Notes under the pieces: model-generated
Database searches by the model: none
Seen by the model: the letters and a program-made list of their open reading frames with translations, nothing else
Told to the model about the DNA's origin: nothing
Part shown: one piece after another, positions 47,248-56,733 of the stretch
Position numbering within the stretch: the first letter of the stretch is position 1
How the letters are laid out: every line of letters begins with the position of its first letter
Position numbers and translations under genes: made by a program
Source: Mycobacterium sp. SVM_VP21
GTDB taxonomy: Bacteria; Actinomycetota; Actinomycetes; Mycobacteriales; Mycobacteriaceae
DNA length: 64,000 nt
Reading direction: 5' to 3'
Assembly (NCBI GenBank): GCA_024758765.1
Contig: CP101406.1
Span: forward strand, 4,092,001-4,156,000

Positions 47248-47808
47248 TTAATCCGGGGCGAGCATGCAGACGTCGGTGTTGTATTTCTGGCCCGCCTGCT
47301 GCTGAAATGGGCTCGGGTTGCACGCGTTGGGCCCGTCAAGCGGATCGCCACTGCCCGCGGTGCCGGCGGGGGCACCGGACGGCGGTTCGTTGTCTTCGCG
47401 GCGCTCTCGCGGCTGCGGATCGGGATGATTGCGCTGATACCGGGATTGGGCGGCGGCGTTGTGCCGCCTTGCCTGGTCTCGAACGCCGGGGTCGACGCAG
47501 ACGGTGTCACCGTCGAATGCCTCGCGCCACACGAAACCCGACTTGCAGGTGGCCGGGCCGTAAGCGCCGCCATTCGGCTCGCGGTTTTGGGCGGCACTCG
47601 CGTTCTGTCGGGCGGTGTCATCCCGGATTCCTGGCGCTACGCACACGTCGTCGCCGCCACGTGCCTCGCGCCAGACAAAGCCCTGCACGCAGGTGTCGGG
47701 ACCGTAGGGCAGGTCATCGGCTACCGCCGGCGCCGGAAAGGCGGTGGCCAATCCGGTGATCGCCAGAGTCAGCGGTAGCGATGACGAATATTTGGCCTTG
47801 GTTTTCAT
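47248..47808 (-). CDS. Secreted protein with two Cys-containing repeats
   Basis: 186 residues with a signal peptide ('LPLTLAITGLATAFPAPAVA', cleaved near 32). Two repeats of about 42 residues follow: 'YGPDTCVQGFVWREARGGD' with 'DVCVAPGIRD', and 'YGPATCKSGFVWREAFDGD' with 'TVCVDPGVRD'. Each has two cysteines, probably disulfide-bonded. After a Pro/Arg/Glu-rich linker comes a third, incomplete Cys pair ('GPNACNPS', 'TDVCMLAPD'). The ATG has GGAGGAA eight bases upstream, and the shared 21-bp element lies 58 bp before the ATG. Function unknown; likely cell-wall or extracellular. Confidence 0.83.
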   Translation of the reverse strand: MKTKAKYSSSLPLTLAITGLATAFPAPAVADDLPYGPDTCVQGFVWREARGGDDVCVAPGIRDDTARQNASAAQNREPNGGAYGPATCKSGFVWREAFDGDTVCVDPGVRDQARRHNAAAQSRYQRNHPDPQPRERREDNEPPSGAPAGTAGSGDPLDGPNACNPSPFQQQAGQKYNTDVCMLAPD

Positions 47809-47866
47809 GATGCGTTCCTCCGGTTTGCTCGTGAACGCATCCGACGTTAGGAGGCCCGACGGCAAA

Positions 47867-47887
47867 GATAAATCGGGTGTTTCCCTA
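47867..47887 (-). promoter_or_regulatory. Shared 21-bp upstream element, copy 2
   Basis: Reverse-oriented copy of 46606-46626, differing at one base. On the minus strand GGAAAC is followed 17 bp later by CGTC and then by the gene at 47808. Both genes encode exported proteins facing each other, so they may be co-regulated. Confidence 0.6.
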
Positions 47888-47930
47888 TCGATTCGGCGAC
47901 GGCCTCACCCATCGGGTCGTCAAGGACCGG

Positions 47931-48173
47931 CTACCGCTGCGCTTCCAGTTCCGACGAATCCACCAGGCCGTGCCGCGAACACTTCGCCCACCACCCGTCC
48001 GGGCGGACCTGGACCGTCATCCGGCGTCCGCAGGAGGCACAGAATCGTGGCGGCTCCAGACCCAACTGGGCCGCGGTGGGCAGCGATGCGCCGGCCGGAT
48101 CGTCGATCTGCACGCCGGTGTAGACGTTGTAGACGCCGGCTCCCACCGGAACGGGCAGGTCGCGGACCATCAC
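47931..48173 (-). CDS. bsaP: Biotin synthase auxiliary protein BsaP (Rv1590 homologue)
   Basis: 80 residues. A Cys-rich small protein: '[14 protein letters not shown]' and '[10 protein letters not shown]' give a CxxC plus a later Cys. In actinobacteria this family is required for biotin synthase activity and is thought to handle an iron-sulfur cluster. It follows bioB directly: its GTG start overlaps the bioB stop as GTGA, with an ATG at the next codon as alternative. Confidence 0.85.
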   Translation of the reverse strand: MMVRDLPVPVGAGVYNVYTGVQIDDPAGASLPTAAQLGLEPPRFCASCGRRMTVQVRPDGWWAKCSRHGLVDSSELEAQR

Positions 48174-49168
48174 AGAGTGGCGTTGAGTGCCTTGATCGGC
48201 ATCTGCAGGTCGTCGAGCAGTTCCAGGTCGGTCTCGGCCGGCCGGCCCAGGGTGGTCAGGTAGTTACCGACGATGATGGCGTTGATGCCGCCCAGGATGC
48301 CCTGCTTGGCGCCCAGGTCGCCCAGCGTGATCTCCCGGCCGCCCGCGAAGCGCAGCATGGTGCGCGGCAGGGCCAGCCGGAACGCAGCGACGGCCCGCAG
48401 CGCGTCGGCGGCCGGCAGCACCTCCAGGTCACCGAACGGGGTGCCCGGGCGCGGGTTGAGGAAATTCAGCGGTACTTCGTCGGGATTCAGCTCGGCCAGA
48501 TCGGCCGCGAACTCCGCGCGCTGCTCCAGCGTCTCGCCCATGCCGAGGATGCCGCCGGAGCAGACCTCCACGCCGGCTTTGGCCACCATCCGCAGGGTCT
48601 CCCACCGCTCTTCCCAGGTGTGGGTGGTGACGACGTTCGGGAAATGCGATCGCGCGGTCTCCAGGTTGTGGTTGTAGCGGTGCACGCCCATGGCGGCCAG
48701 CTTGTCCACCTGCTCCTGGGTCAGCATGCCCAGCGAACAGGCGATCTGGATGTCGACCTCGTTGCGGATCGCTTCGATACCGGCAGCGACCTGGGCGAGC
48801 AGCCGCTCGTCGGGCCCGCGCACCGCGGCGACGATGCAGAACTCGGTGGCTCCGGTCTTGGCGGTCTGCTTGGCCGCCTCGACCAGGCTGGGAATGTCCA
48901 GCCAAGCGCTGCGCACGGGTGAGGAGAACAGTCCCGACTGCGAGCAGAAGTGGCAATCCTCCGGGCAGCCACCGGTTTTCAGGCTGATGATGCCCTCGAC
49001 CTCGATCTCGGGACCGCACCAGCGCATCCGCACCTCGTGGGCCAATGCCAGCAGCTCATCGAGGCGATCGTCGGGCAGCTGCAGCACCTCGAGAACCTGA
49101 TCCCGCCGCAACGCCTCGCCGCGCTCCAGTACCTGTTCCCGGGCCAGCGCCAGGATGTCGTCAGTCAT
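48170..49168 (-). CDS. bioB: Biotin synthase
   Basis: 332 residues. Radical SAM enzyme that inserts sulfur into dethiobiotin. The SAM cluster motif CxxxCxxC is in '[15 protein letters not shown]'; further Cys residues for the second cluster are in '[10 protein letters not shown]', 'IACSLGML' and '[12 protein letters not shown]', and Arg in 'LRFAGGREI'. ATG start. Followed at once by bsaP. The BioQ operator lies 105 bp upstream, between bioB and the divergent bioQ. Confidence 0.97.
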   Translation of the reverse strand: MTDDILALAREQVLERGEALRRDQVLEVLQLPDDRLDELLALAHEVRMRWCGPEIEVEGIISLKTGGCPEDCHFCSQSGLFSSPVRSAWLDIPSLVEAAKQTAKTGATEFCIVAAVRGPDERLLAQVAAGIEAIRNEVDIQIACSLGMLTQEQVDKLAAMGVHRYNHNLETARSHFPNVVTTHTWEERWETLRMVAKAGVEVCSGGILGMGETLEQRAEFAADLAELNPDEVPLNFLNPRPGTPFGDLEVLPAADALRAVAAFRLALPRTMLRFAGGREITLGDLGAKQGILGGINAIIVGNYLTTLGRPAETDLELLDDLQMPIKALNATL

Positions 49169-49272
49169 GCGCGCCGCTCCTCCTCATCGCTTCGTCCCCC
49201 TCGCCGCTGCGCGGGCTGGGGTGCCCCCACTACATCGTCGCCGCCGCGGGTCACGCGTGCTCCCTCAAGACT

Positions 49273-49285
49273 TGAACGGTGTTCA
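49273..49285. promoter_or_regulatory. BioQ operator 1 (between bioB and bioQ)
   Basis: 13-bp palindrome TGAAC-ggt-GTTCA, the consensus of actinobacterial BioQ boxes. It lies 15 bp before the GTG of bioQ, just ahead of a TAGGCT -10 (49289-49294), so binding would repress bioQ; the bioB promoter on the other strand is within reach. Confidence 0.85.
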
Positions 49286-49300
49286 GGTTAGGCTAGCGGG

Positions 49301-49876
49301 GTGCAGCTGCACAAACCTGACGTGGTCGCCGCGGCGACCACCATCCTGGACGACTACGGCATCGCCGATCTGTCGATGCGCCGGCTGGCGCGCGAACTCA
49401 ACGTCAGCCCCAGCGCGCTGTACTGGCATTTCGCCAACAAGCAGCAGCTCCTAGGTGCGGTCGCCGACCGCGTATTGGCACCTGCCTGTGCCGACCCAGG
49501 CCCGGGCGGCTGGCAGTGGCGGATCCAGACCGTCGGCGAACGCCTGCGGAACGCGCTGCTGTCCCACACCGACGGCGCCGAACTGGTGTCGGCCAGCATG
49601 GCGGCGGGCCAGTCCCGCGCGGCCACCGACATCCTGGCGCTGCTGGCGGAGGCGGCGACGGCTGCCGGCGTGCATCCTGATCAGGCCGGCCAAGTCGCCC
49701 GCACCGTCGTCTACTACGTCTTGGGGTTCACCGCCGACGAGCAGTCCCGCCTGCAGTGGGACGCCGCCGGGGCTGCCGAGATCACCCCCGAGGCCGACCC
49801 GAGCAGCGCCTTCGCGTTCGGGCTGGGATTGCTGGTCGACGGGCTGGCGATGCGCGCCGGGCTCTCCGTCAGCTGA
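49301..49876 (+). CDS. bioQ: TetR-type biotin regulator BioQ
   Basis: 191 residues. The N-terminal HTH is 'LSMRRLARELNVSPSALYWHF', the C-terminal ligand/dimer domain is helical. In mycobacteria BioQ represses bioFD and bioB. The start is a GTG and, with the -10 about 7 bp upstream, the mRNA is probably leaderless. The position between bioB and the bioFD group, together with two operators nearby, supports the assignment. It overlaps the convergent LigT gene by 8 bp. Confidence 0.85.
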   Translation: MQLHKPDVVAAATTILDDYGIADLSMRRLARELNVSPSALYWHFANKQQLLGAVADRVLAPACADPGPGGWQWRIQTVGERLRNALLSHTDGAELVSASMAAGQSRAATDILALLAEAATAAGVHPDQAGQVARTVVYYVLGFTADEQSRLQWDAAGAAEITPEADPSSAFAFGLGLLVDGLAMRAGLSVS

Positions 49877-50375
49877 GCAGATATTCGGTGCGCGCGTTGC
49901 CATCCCAGCGTCGCAGCCCGACAAACCGTCCGGTGATATCGGAGCGGCCGGCGATTCGCTGAGCCCGGCCCAACTGGGCCGGACCGACCCGGCGGGCCAG
50001 CGTGGTGTGCGCCGTCCACTGGCCGGGCGCCACGTTGGCCAGCGGGCCGGGTATCAGGTGGGGAGCGCATAATCGGTAGACCTGCTCGTGCAGCTCCAGC
50101 AGTGCCAGCGTCGGCACCACCAGCCGTGCCAGTACCCCGTGCGAGCGGCCGAAGATCAGCGTCGCGCCGAGCGTGCAGGCCATCGGCAGTCGGTCGGCAA
50201 CCGCGACTAGAGCGGCGTCGACCTGCGGATCGATGCGCTGGGCGACCACCAGGGTGACGTGCGGTCGAGCGGCCGGGGCCTGGGTGGGCACTTCTGCCGC
50301 GGCCAGATCGGACCAGATCCGCCGGAGCGCGGTCTCGGTGTCGGCGTCGAAGACCAGCTCGATCGAGTGCACCAT
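49869..50375 (-). CDS. 2'-5' RNA ligase (LigT/2H phosphoesterase) family protein
   Basis: 168 residues of the 2H phosphoesterase superfamily. The two catalytic HxT motifs are in 'ARPHVTLVVAQ' and 'WTAHTTLARRV', with a bilobal fold between. The family hydrolyses cyclic phosphates in RNA or nucleotides; the substrate here is unknown. It follows bioD after 2 bp, so it is co-transcribed with the biotin genes. Confidence 0.85.
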   Translation of the reverse strand: MVHSIELVFDADTETALRRIWSDLAAAEVPTQAPAARPHVTLVVAQRIDPQVDAALVAVADRLPMACTLGATLIFGRSHGVLARLVVPTLALLELHEQVYRLCAPHLIPGPLANVAPGQWTAHTTLARRVGPAQLGRAQRIAGRSDITGRFVGLRRWDGNARTEYLLS

Positions 50376-50377
50376 CG

Positions 50378-51058
50378 CTACCCCCCTAGGGTGCGCACCC
50401 AGTCGGTGTCGAACGCTGCGGTACTCATCGCGGCGAACTCCGCGCCGCCCAGCGCGCCGGCTCCGGCCGGCAGCACGGCGCGTACCGGCGCCTGCTGGGC
50501 AAGCGCCCCGCGATTACTGGTGGCGGCCGGTCCAGGCTGAGCCGGCCAGCTGCCGATCACCAATCCGGCGCACGACAGTCCTTGTCCGGCAAGTGATTCC
50601 AGGGTCAGTGCGGTGTGATTGAGGGTGCCCAGTTCGGCGTCGACCACCACCAGCACGGGGGCCCCCAGGTCGATGGCCAGATCGCGCAGGGTGACGCCGT
50701 CGGCGGCCAGCTCGACCAGCAGGCCACCGGCGCCCTCCACGAGGGTCAGTTGTCCCGGTCGGTCGGCGGCGCGGATCATGGCCAGCAGGTCTGCCCGGGT
50801 CGGCAGCGCCATCCCGGCCTGCTCGGCCGCGGCCACCGGGGCCAGCGGCGCCGGGTAGCGGGCGGCGGCGAACAGTGCGGTCACCCCCGACAGTCGGCCG
50901 ACCTCGGCCAGGTCGTCGTCGCCGTCAGCGGTGCCGGTCTGGACCGGCTTGCACACCGCCACCTCCAGACCCGCCTGGCGGGCAGCGCCGGCCAGCGCGG
51001 CGGTCGCGATCGTCTTGCCCACCCCGGTGCCAGTGCCGGTGATGACCAGGACGGTCAT
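50378..51058 (-). CDS. bioD: Dethiobiotin synthetase
   Basis: 226 residues. ATP-dependent ring closure of DAPA with CO2. P-loop '[15 protein letters not shown]', catalytic Lys in 'VCKPVQTGT', metal-binding Glu in '[12 protein letters not shown]' are all present. The ATG overlaps the bioF stop as ATGA. Confidence 0.96.
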   Translation of the reverse strand: MTVLVITGTGTGVGKTIATAALAGAARQAGLEVAVCKPVQTGTADGDDDLAEVGRLSGVTALFAAARYPAPLAPVAAAEQAGMALPTRADLLAMIRAADRPGQLTLVEGAGGLLVELAADGVTLRDLAIDLGAPVLVVVDAELGTLNHTALTLESLAGQGLSCAGLVIGSWPAQPGPAATSNRGALAQQAPVRAVLPAGAGALGGAEFAAMSTAAFDTDWVRTLGG

Positions 51059-52269
51059 GACGGCAAGGCGGGGTGGTGGCGCAGCACGTCGCGCAGCACC
51101 CGTCGCGCCAGCTCCAGATCGTCGGCGGTCAGCGAAGCCCGCGCAGTCAACCGCAGTCGCGACGTGCCGGCCGGCACGGTGGGCGGCCGGAAACAGCCCA
51201 CCCGCACCCCGGCGTCCAGGCATGCGGTGGCGGCGGCCACCGCCACTTCGGCGTCCCCGAGGATGACCGAGACCACCGCGGATTCCGGTGGTTCAGCGAG
51301 GCTCGACGAAGGAGAGGTGAAGCTGGGACCGCCGCACGAGCCCTGCTGGTGGTGCAGCCCGCAGATCTCCGCTAGCACGCCGGCGTTTCGCAGCACGTCG
51401 GCGGCGCGGGACGGTTCGGCGACCAGCACATCCAGGGCGGCCGATGCGGCGCCCAGCGCCGCCGGCGCAAGACCGGTGTCGAAGATGAACGAACGGGCCG
51501 AATCGATCAGGTGGTCGCGAACCTCGACCGGCCCCAACACCGCGCCGCCCTGACTGCCCAAGGCCTTGGACAACGTCGTGGTGATCACCACATCGGGCGC
51601 CCCGGCCAGTCCGACCTCGTGTACCAGCCCGCGGCCGCCTGCGCCACGCACGCCCAGCGCGTGCGCCTCGTCGACGAGCAACAGTGCGCCGTGCCGGCGG
51701 CACACCTCGTGCAGCTGCCGCAGCGGGGCCAGCGCGCCGTCGGTGCTGAACACCGACTCGGTGAGTACCACGGCGCGTTCCTCGGTCCGGCCGGCCAGTG
51801 CGGCGGCCACCGCGTCGACGTCGCGGTGCTCGGTGACGACGACTCGTGACCTAGACAGCCGGCAGGCGTCGACCAGAGATGCGTGACAGTAGGCGTCGGA
51901 GACCAGCAGTGCACCCGGCCCGGACAGGCTGACCACTGCGCCGAGGTTGGCGGTGTAGCCGGAGGAGAACACCAAACCCGCTGGGGCGCCGACGAAATCG
52001 GCCAATTTCTGCTCGAAGTGCTGATGAAGTTCGGTGTTGCCGGTCACCAGGCGCGATCCCCCGGCGCCGCCGCCCCAGGTCTGCAGCGCCTGCACGCCGC
52101 CGGCGATGACGGCCGGGTGGGTGGACAGGCCGAGGTAGTCGTTGGATGCCAGGTCCAGTTCGCCGGTGACGACGGGCCGCGCCCGCAGTGAACGTCGCAG
52201 GCCGGCCTCGCGACGCCGCTGCTCCACCTCGGCCAGCCAGGCCAGTGGCGACACATCGGTGCGGGTCAC
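51055..52269 (-). CDS. bioF: 8-amino-7-oxononanoate synthase with a 19-residue repeat insertion
   Basis: 404 residues (Mtb BioF1 about 386). Condenses pimeloyl-CoA/ACP with alanine. The PLP lysine is in '[13 protein letters not shown]', the His in 'DEAHALGV', and 'ASNDYLGLS' and '[12 protein letters not shown]' are typical. Between 'ICGL' and '[11 protein letters not shown]' there are 22 residues ('[17 protein letters not shown]') where Mtb has 3; the excess of 19 residues equals one 57-bp repeat unit. The GTG start has GGGAG six bases upstream and lies 32 bp from BioQ operator 2. Confidence 0.95.
   Translation of the reverse strand: MTRTDVSPLAWLAEVEQRRREAGLRRSLRARPVVTGELDLASNDYLGLSTHPAVIAGGVQALQTWGGGAGGSRLVTGNTELHQHFEQKLADFVGAPAGLVFSSGYTANLGAVVSLSGPGALLVSDAYCHASLVDACRLSRSRVVVTEHRDVDAVAAALAGRTEERAVVLTESVFSTDGALAPLRQLHEVCRRHGALLLVDEAHALGVRGAGGRGLVHEVGLAGAPDVVITTTLSKALGSQGGAVLGPVEVRDHLIDSARSFIFDTGLAPAALGAASAALDVLVAEPSRAADVLRNAGVLAEICGLHHQQGSCGGPSFTSPSSSLAEPPESAVVSVILGDAEVAVAAATACLDAGVRVGCFRPPTVPAGTSRLRLTARASLTADDLELARRVLRDVLRHHPALPS
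51287..51343 (+). repeat. 57-bp interspersed repeat, locus D, single unit inside bioF
   Basis: One unit with the same core ('GGTTCAGCGAGGCTCGACG' to 'GCTGGGACC') as loci A-C. It is antisense to bioF. Its 57-bp length keeps bioF in frame. One base differs in the core ('GAGAGGTGAAG' instead of 'GAGAGGCGAAG'). Confidence 0.88.
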
Positions 52270-52300
52270 GCGGCGCTCCCTGTGCGGTCTCGAGACGACT

Positions 52301-52313
52301 TGAACACTGTTCA
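52301..52313. promoter_or_regulatory. BioQ operator 2 (before bioF, over the bioA stop)
   Basis: 13-bp palindrome TGAAC-act-GTTCA, 31 bp upstream of the bioF GTG. It contains the bioA stop codon (complement of TCA at 52311-52313). It should repress bioFD, and a bound protein would also sit in the path of transcription coming from bioA. Confidence 0.82.
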
Positions 52314-53603
52314 GGCTAAGGCATGAACAGTGCGCACCATCGCGCCGCCGATCCGGGCGATCTCCTCGGACGTACAGACGTAGGGCGGCATCGCGTAGAT
52401 CAGGTTGCGGAACGGGCGCAGCCACACGCCCTGGGACAGCGCGGCTCGAGTCGCGACGGCCAGGTCCACCGACTCTCGGCATTCGATGACGCCGATGGCG
52501 CCGCAGACCCGGACATCGACGACTCCCGGCAGGTCGCGCGCGGGTTCTAGGGCGGTGGCCAACCCGGCGCCGAGCGCGGCGACCGACGAGCGCCAGTCCT
52601 GACGCAGCAATAGCTCCGTGCTGGCGACCGAGACCGCGCACGCCAGCGGGTTCGCCATAAACGTCGGCCCATGCATCAGCGCGCCGGCCTCGCCGCCGCT
52701 GATCGTGTGGGCAATCTCGCTGCTGCACAAAGTGGCGGCCAGGCTGAGGTAGCCGCCGGTCATGGCCTTGCCGACACACATGATGTCGGGGCTCACGCCC
52801 ACGTGGTCGGCGGCGAAGAGCTCGCCGGTGCGGCCGAAGCCGGTGGCGATCTCGTCGAAAATCAGCAGCACGCCGTGGCGGGTGCAGGCCTCGCGCAGGT
52901 CCGCCAGATAACGCGGATCGTGGAAGCGCATACCGCCGGCGCCCTGCACCACCGGCTCGACGATCACGGCCGCCACCTCTTCGCGATGGTGCTCCAGCTG
53001 CGCCTCGAACGCGGCACTGTAGGCCGGGTCGTAGTCCCGGGGCACCTGCGGGGCGAACAGCTGCGCCACCAATACCTCGCGCCACAGCGAATGCATGCCC
53101 CCGTCGGGGTCGCAGACGCTCATCGGGGTGAAGGTGTCGCCGTGGTAGCCGCCGCGCCAAGTCATCAACCGGTGTTTGGCGCCGCGGCCGCGAGCGCGCC
53201 AGTACTGCAGCGCCATCTTGACCGCGACCTCCACCGACACCGACCCTGAGTCGGAGAAGAACACCGTGTCCAACCCGGCCGGGGTGATCTCCACCAGCAG
53301 CTTGGCCAGCCGGGCGGCGGGTTCGTGGGTGAGCCCGCCGAACATGACGTGGCTCATGGTGCCCACCTGCGCCGTCAGCGCGGCGTCCAGTTCGGGGTGG
53401 CCGTGGCCGTGAATCGCAGTCCACCAGGAGCTCATCGCGTCGAGCACATCGACCGGTGCATCGTCGACGACCAAAGTCAGGTAGGCGCCCCGGGCGGCCA
53501 GCGCCACCGTCGGCGCCAGGGATTCGGCGCCGATTGTGCTGTACGGGTGCCACAGGTGCGCGGCGTCGATGGCGCTGATCTGGTCGGGACTCAACGCGGA
53601 CAT
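52311..53603 (-). CDS. bioA: Adenosylmethionine-8-amino-7-oxononanoate aminotransferase
   Basis: 430 residues (Mtb 437). PLP enzyme using SAM as amino donor. PLP lysine in '[15 protein letters not shown]', Asp in '[14 protein letters not shown]', Trp residues in '[10 protein letters not shown]' and '[14 protein letters not shown]'. The ATG with '[13 protein letters not shown]' was chosen; the frame extends upstream without homology. No BioQ box is seen before bioA, so it may be expressed without BioQ control. Confidence 0.96.
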   Translation of the reverse strand: MSALSPDQISAIDAAHLWHPYSTIGAESLAPTVALAARGAYLTLVVDDAPVDVLDAMSSWWTAIHGHGHPELDAALTAQVGTMSHVMFGGLTHEPAARLAKLLVEITPAGLDTVFFSDSGSVSVEVAVKMALQYWRARGRGAKHRLMTWRGGYHGDTFTPMSVCDPDGGMHSLWREVLVAQLFAPQVPRDYDPAYSAAFEAQLEHHREEVAAVIVEPVVQGAGGMRFHDPRYLADLREACTRHGVLLIFDEIATGFGRTGELFAADHVGVSPDIMCVGKAMTGGYLSLAATLCSSEIAHTISGGEAGALMHGPTFMANPLACAVSVASTELLLRQDWRSSVAALGAGLATALEPARDLPGVVDVRVCGAIGVIECRESVDLAVATRAALSQGVWLRPFRNLIYAMPPYVCTSEEIARIGGAMVRTVHALA

Positions 53604-53762
53604 GCCTGACGACAGTAGTGGCCGCCGGCATAACCGTTGGGTCACAGGTTGCGCAATTTCTCTTCCACGGCGGCTGACTGCGCGTAAACGCCGGTAGTCT
53701 CTGTGACAGAAGTGACGAGTGATTCTGCCGTGAATATCGGCCGATAAGGGGGTTGTTCGAAG

Positions 53763-54401
53763 ATGAAACGCGTCTGCGCTACCGCGATCGCATTGGCGGC
53801 GGCCCTGGCTCCGGCGCTCAGTGCCGCGCCCGCCTATGCCGACCCGCTGTCACAGACCGGTCAGAACCAGCTGGTCGAACGGGTGATCCAGCGTGCGCTG
53901 TCGCAGCGCGGGGTGCCGTTCGTCTATGGCGGCGGTGATGTCAACGGGCCCACCAACAGCGCGCGGGCTCGAGCGGCCACCACTCGCAGCTCGTTGACCG
54001 ACATCACCGGCCGCGCCGGCCTCCCGCGCACCTCAGGCAACCCGCTGATGCCGGGCAGCGTCACCCCGGGCCTGCCGGGAACGTCGCTGGTGCCCACCGA
54101 GGACATTCCGGACACCACCACCGTCGGCTTCGACGCATCCGGCCTGATTCAGTACGCATTCGCCGGTGCCGGGATCAGGATGCCGCGTACTTCCGGCGAG
54201 CAGTGCAGCGTCGGCCAAAAGGTGCCGCCCGCCCAAGCCCGTCCCGGCGATCTGCTGTGCTACGGCCCCGGCGGAACCCAGAGCGTCGCGCTGTACCTGG
54301 GCAACAACCAGATGATCGAGGGCACCAGCCCCGCGGTCTCGGTCTCACCGGCGCGCACCTCCAACATGGTCCCTTACCTGACCCGGGTGCTCGGTTCCTG
54401 A
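53763..54401 (+). CDS. ripD: RipD-like NlpC/P60 protein without catalytic residues
   Basis: 212 residues with a signal peptide cleaved near 26 ('APAYA'). The NlpC/P60 domain has the expected order, but the nucleophile position in '[13 protein letters not shown]' is Ala125 instead of Cys, and the histidine position in '[11 protein letters not shown]' is Ser174. Mtb RipD has the same losses and binds peptidoglycan without cleaving it. Located in the periplasm or cell wall. Starts at an ATG after a weak binding site. Confidence 0.88.
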   Translation: MKRVCATAIALAAALAPALSAAPAYADPLSQTGQNQLVERVIQRALSQRGVPFVYGGGDVNGPTNSARARAATTRSSLTDITGRAGLPRTSGNPLMPGSVTPGLPGTSLVPTEDIPDTTTVGFDASGLIQYAFAGAGIRMPRTSGEQCSVGQKVPPAQARPGDLLCYGPGGTQSVALYLGNNQMIEGTSPAVSVSPARTSNMVPYLTRVLGS

Positions 54402-54472
54402 CCGACTCGGTCGACATCACAACGCGCAGAATGCGGTTTCTCCAGGCAGGTTAGGTAGATTGTCGGGCGATC

Positions 54473-56683
54473 ATGATTGCCCTGTCCCCGCCCCGACCGG
54501 CGGTAACACCTGTTGCGGCACCCGCGTCCGGGTCGGTACCGACCCCCGGGTCGGCCACCGTGATGGGCACCCGCAAACAGGGCTTCTACCGCCACGATCT
54601 GGACGGTCTGCGGGGCGTCGCGATCGCGTTGGTCGCGGTGTTCCACGTCTGGTTCGGGCGGGTGTCCGGCGGGGTCGATGTCTTCCTGGCGCTCTCGGGT
54701 TTCTTCTTCGGCGGCAAGCTGCTGCGGGTCGCGCTGAACCCGGCCTCGTCACTGTCACCAGTCCCCGACCTGGTCCGGCTGGTCCGCCGCCTGCTGCCCG
54801 CCCTGGTGGTGGTGCTGGCCGCCTGCACGCTGCTGACTATCTGGATCCAGCCGCAGACCCGTTGGGAGACGTTCGCCGATCAGAGCCTGGCCAGCCTCGG
54901 CTACTACCAGAACTGGGAGTTGGCCCGCAGCGCCGCCGACTACCTGCAGGCCGGTGAGGCCGTCAGCCCCCTGCAGCACATCTGGTCGATGTCGGTGCAG
55001 GGCCAGTTCTACCTGAGCTTCCTGCTGCTGGTCTTCGGCTTCGCCTTCCTGTTCCGGCGCGTGCTCGGCAAGCACCTGCGTGCCGCGTTCATCGTGCTGC
55101 TCACGGCGCTGACCGTGGCCTCGTTCTGGTATGCGATCGTCGCGCACCAGGCCAATCAGTCGCTGGCCTACTACAACAGCTTCGCCCGCGCCTGGGAGCT
55201 GTTGATCGGTGCGCTGGTCGGCGCGCTGGTCCCCTACATCCGCTGGCCGATGTGGCTGCGGACCGCCGTCAGCACAGTGGCGCTGGCGGCCATCCTGAGC
55301 TGTGGGGCCCTCATTGAGGGCGTGCGGGAGTTCCCTGGCCCGTGGGCGCTGGTGCCGGTCGGCGCCACAGTGGCATTCATCCTGGCCGGGGCCAACCGGC
55401 AAGCCCGCCCGAATACCAGCGCCATGCTGCCGTGGCCCAACCGGTGGCTGGCGTCGGCGCCGCTGGTGACGCTCGGCTCGATGGCCTATTCGTTGTACCT
55501 GTGGCACTGGCCGCTGCTGATCTTTTGGCTGTCCTACAGCGGGCATCGGCACGCGAGCCTGCTGGACGGCGCGGTGATCCTGTTGGTGTCGGGTGTCTTG
55601 GCATATCTGACCACCCGGTTCGTCGAAGATCCGCTGCGCTCCCGCAAGCCGGCCGGCCAGGCCGCTGCGCAGGTGGTGCGCCCGCGGTGGCGCAGGCCCG
55701 CGGCCGGCTGGTGGCGGCGCCCGACGTCGGTGCTGGGCTCGACGGTGGTGCTGCTGGGGGTTGCGCTGACGGCAACGTCATTCTCCTGGCGCGAACATGT
55801 CACAGTGCAGCGTGCCAGCGGCACCGAGCTGGTCAAGCTCAGCAAGGACGACTACCCCGGCGCCCGCGCGCTGCTGAAGCACAAGCGCGTCCCCAAACTT
55901 CGGATGCGGCCCACCATCCTGGAGGCCAAGAAGGATCTGCCGCGCTCCACTCGGGAAGGTTGCATCAGCAACTTCACCAACCCGGACCTGATCAACTGCA
56001 CCTATGGCGACAAGGAGGCGACCAGGACGGTCGCGCTGGCCGGCGGATCGCATGCCGAACACTGGCTGCCCGCGCTGGACATTCTCGGCCAGCGGCACCA
56101 CTTCAAGGTGGTCACCTACCTCAAGATGGGCTGTCCACTGTCCACCGAGAAGGTCCCGCTGATCATGGGCAACAACGCCCCCTACCCGCAGTGCTACCAG
56201 TGGGTGGGCAAGACGATGGAAAAGTTGATCGCCGACCACCCGGACTTCGTATTCACCACCGCTACCCGGCCGTGGAACATCAAACCCGGCGACGTGATGC
56301 CCGGAACCTATATCGGGATCTGGAAGCAGCTGTCGGACAACCACATTCCCATCCTGGGAGTCCGCGACACCCCGTGGCTGGTGCGCGACGGCGACCCGTT
56401 CCAGCCGGCGGACTGCCTGGCCTCCGGCGGTGACGCGGAGTCCTGCGGCATCAAACGCTCCGACGTGCTCGTCGAGCGCAACCCCACCCTGGACTTCGTC
56501 GGAAAATTCCCGCTGCTCAAGCCGCTGGACCTCTCCGACGCCGTCTGCGACAAAGAGATCTGCCGCGCGGTCGAGGGGAATGTGCTGGTCTATCACGACT
56601 CTCACCACCTGTCGGCGACCTATATGCGCACCATGACCGGAGAACTCGGTCGTCAGATGGGCGCGGCCACCGGCTGGTGGTGA
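54473..56683 (+). CDS. Acyltransferase-3/SGNH membrane protein, Rv1565c homologue
   Basis: 736 residues. The N-terminal half is an acyltransferase-3 domain with ten or eleven membrane helices, starting 'FYRHDLDGLRGVAIALVAVF' (conserved His/Asp/Arg). The C-terminal half is an exported SGNH-hydrolase-like domain with 'LAGGSHAEHWLPAL' (block I, GGSH instead of GDSH) and 'VYHDSHHLSATY' (catalytic Asp and His). Such proteins O-acylate cell-envelope sugars. Homologue of Rv1565c (729 residues). Its ATG start is 72 bp after ripD. Confidence 0.92.
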   Translation: MIALSPPRPAVTPVAAPASGSVPTPGSATVMGTRKQGFYRHDLDGLRGVAIALVAVFHVWFGRVSGGVDVFLALSGFFFGGKLLRVALNPASSLSPVPDLVRLVRRLLPALVVVLAACTLLTIWIQPQTRWETFADQSLASLGYYQNWELARSAADYLQAGEAVSPLQHIWSMSVQGQFYLSFLLLVFGFAFLFRRVLGKHLRAAFIVLLTALTVASFWYAIVAHQANQSLAYYNSFARAWELLIGALVGALVPYIRWPMWLRTAVSTVALAAILSCGALIEGVREFPGPWALVPVGATVAFILAGANRQARPNTSAMLPWPNRWLASAPLVTLGSMAYSLYLWHWPLLIFWLSYSGHRHASLLDGAVILLVSGVLAYLTTRFVEDPLRSRKPAGQAAAQVVRPRWRRPAAGWWRRPTSVLGSTVVLLGVALTATSFSWREHVTVQRASGTELVKLSKDDYPGARALLKHKRVPKLRMRPTILEAKKDLPRSTREGCISNFTNPDLINCTYGDKEATRTVALAGGSHAEHWLPALDILGQRHHFKVVTYLKMGCPLSTEKVPLIMGNNAPYPQCYQWVGKTMEKLIADHPDFVFTTATRPWNIKPGDVMPGTYIGIWKQLSDNHIPILGVRDTPWLVRDGDPFQPADCLASGGDAESCGIKRSDVLVERNPTLDFVGKFPLLKPLDLSDAVCDKEICRAVEGNVLVYHDSHHLSATYMRTMTGELGRQMGAATGWW

Positions 56684-56733
56684 ACCCTGCCATGCTCCAC
56701 GGCGGACGCCGGGAAAGCGGATAAGGTCAAGCG

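Noticed and set aside
53604..53762. BioQ box upstream of bioA
   Set aside because: No TGAAC-N3-GTTCA-like palindrome is present in this interval.
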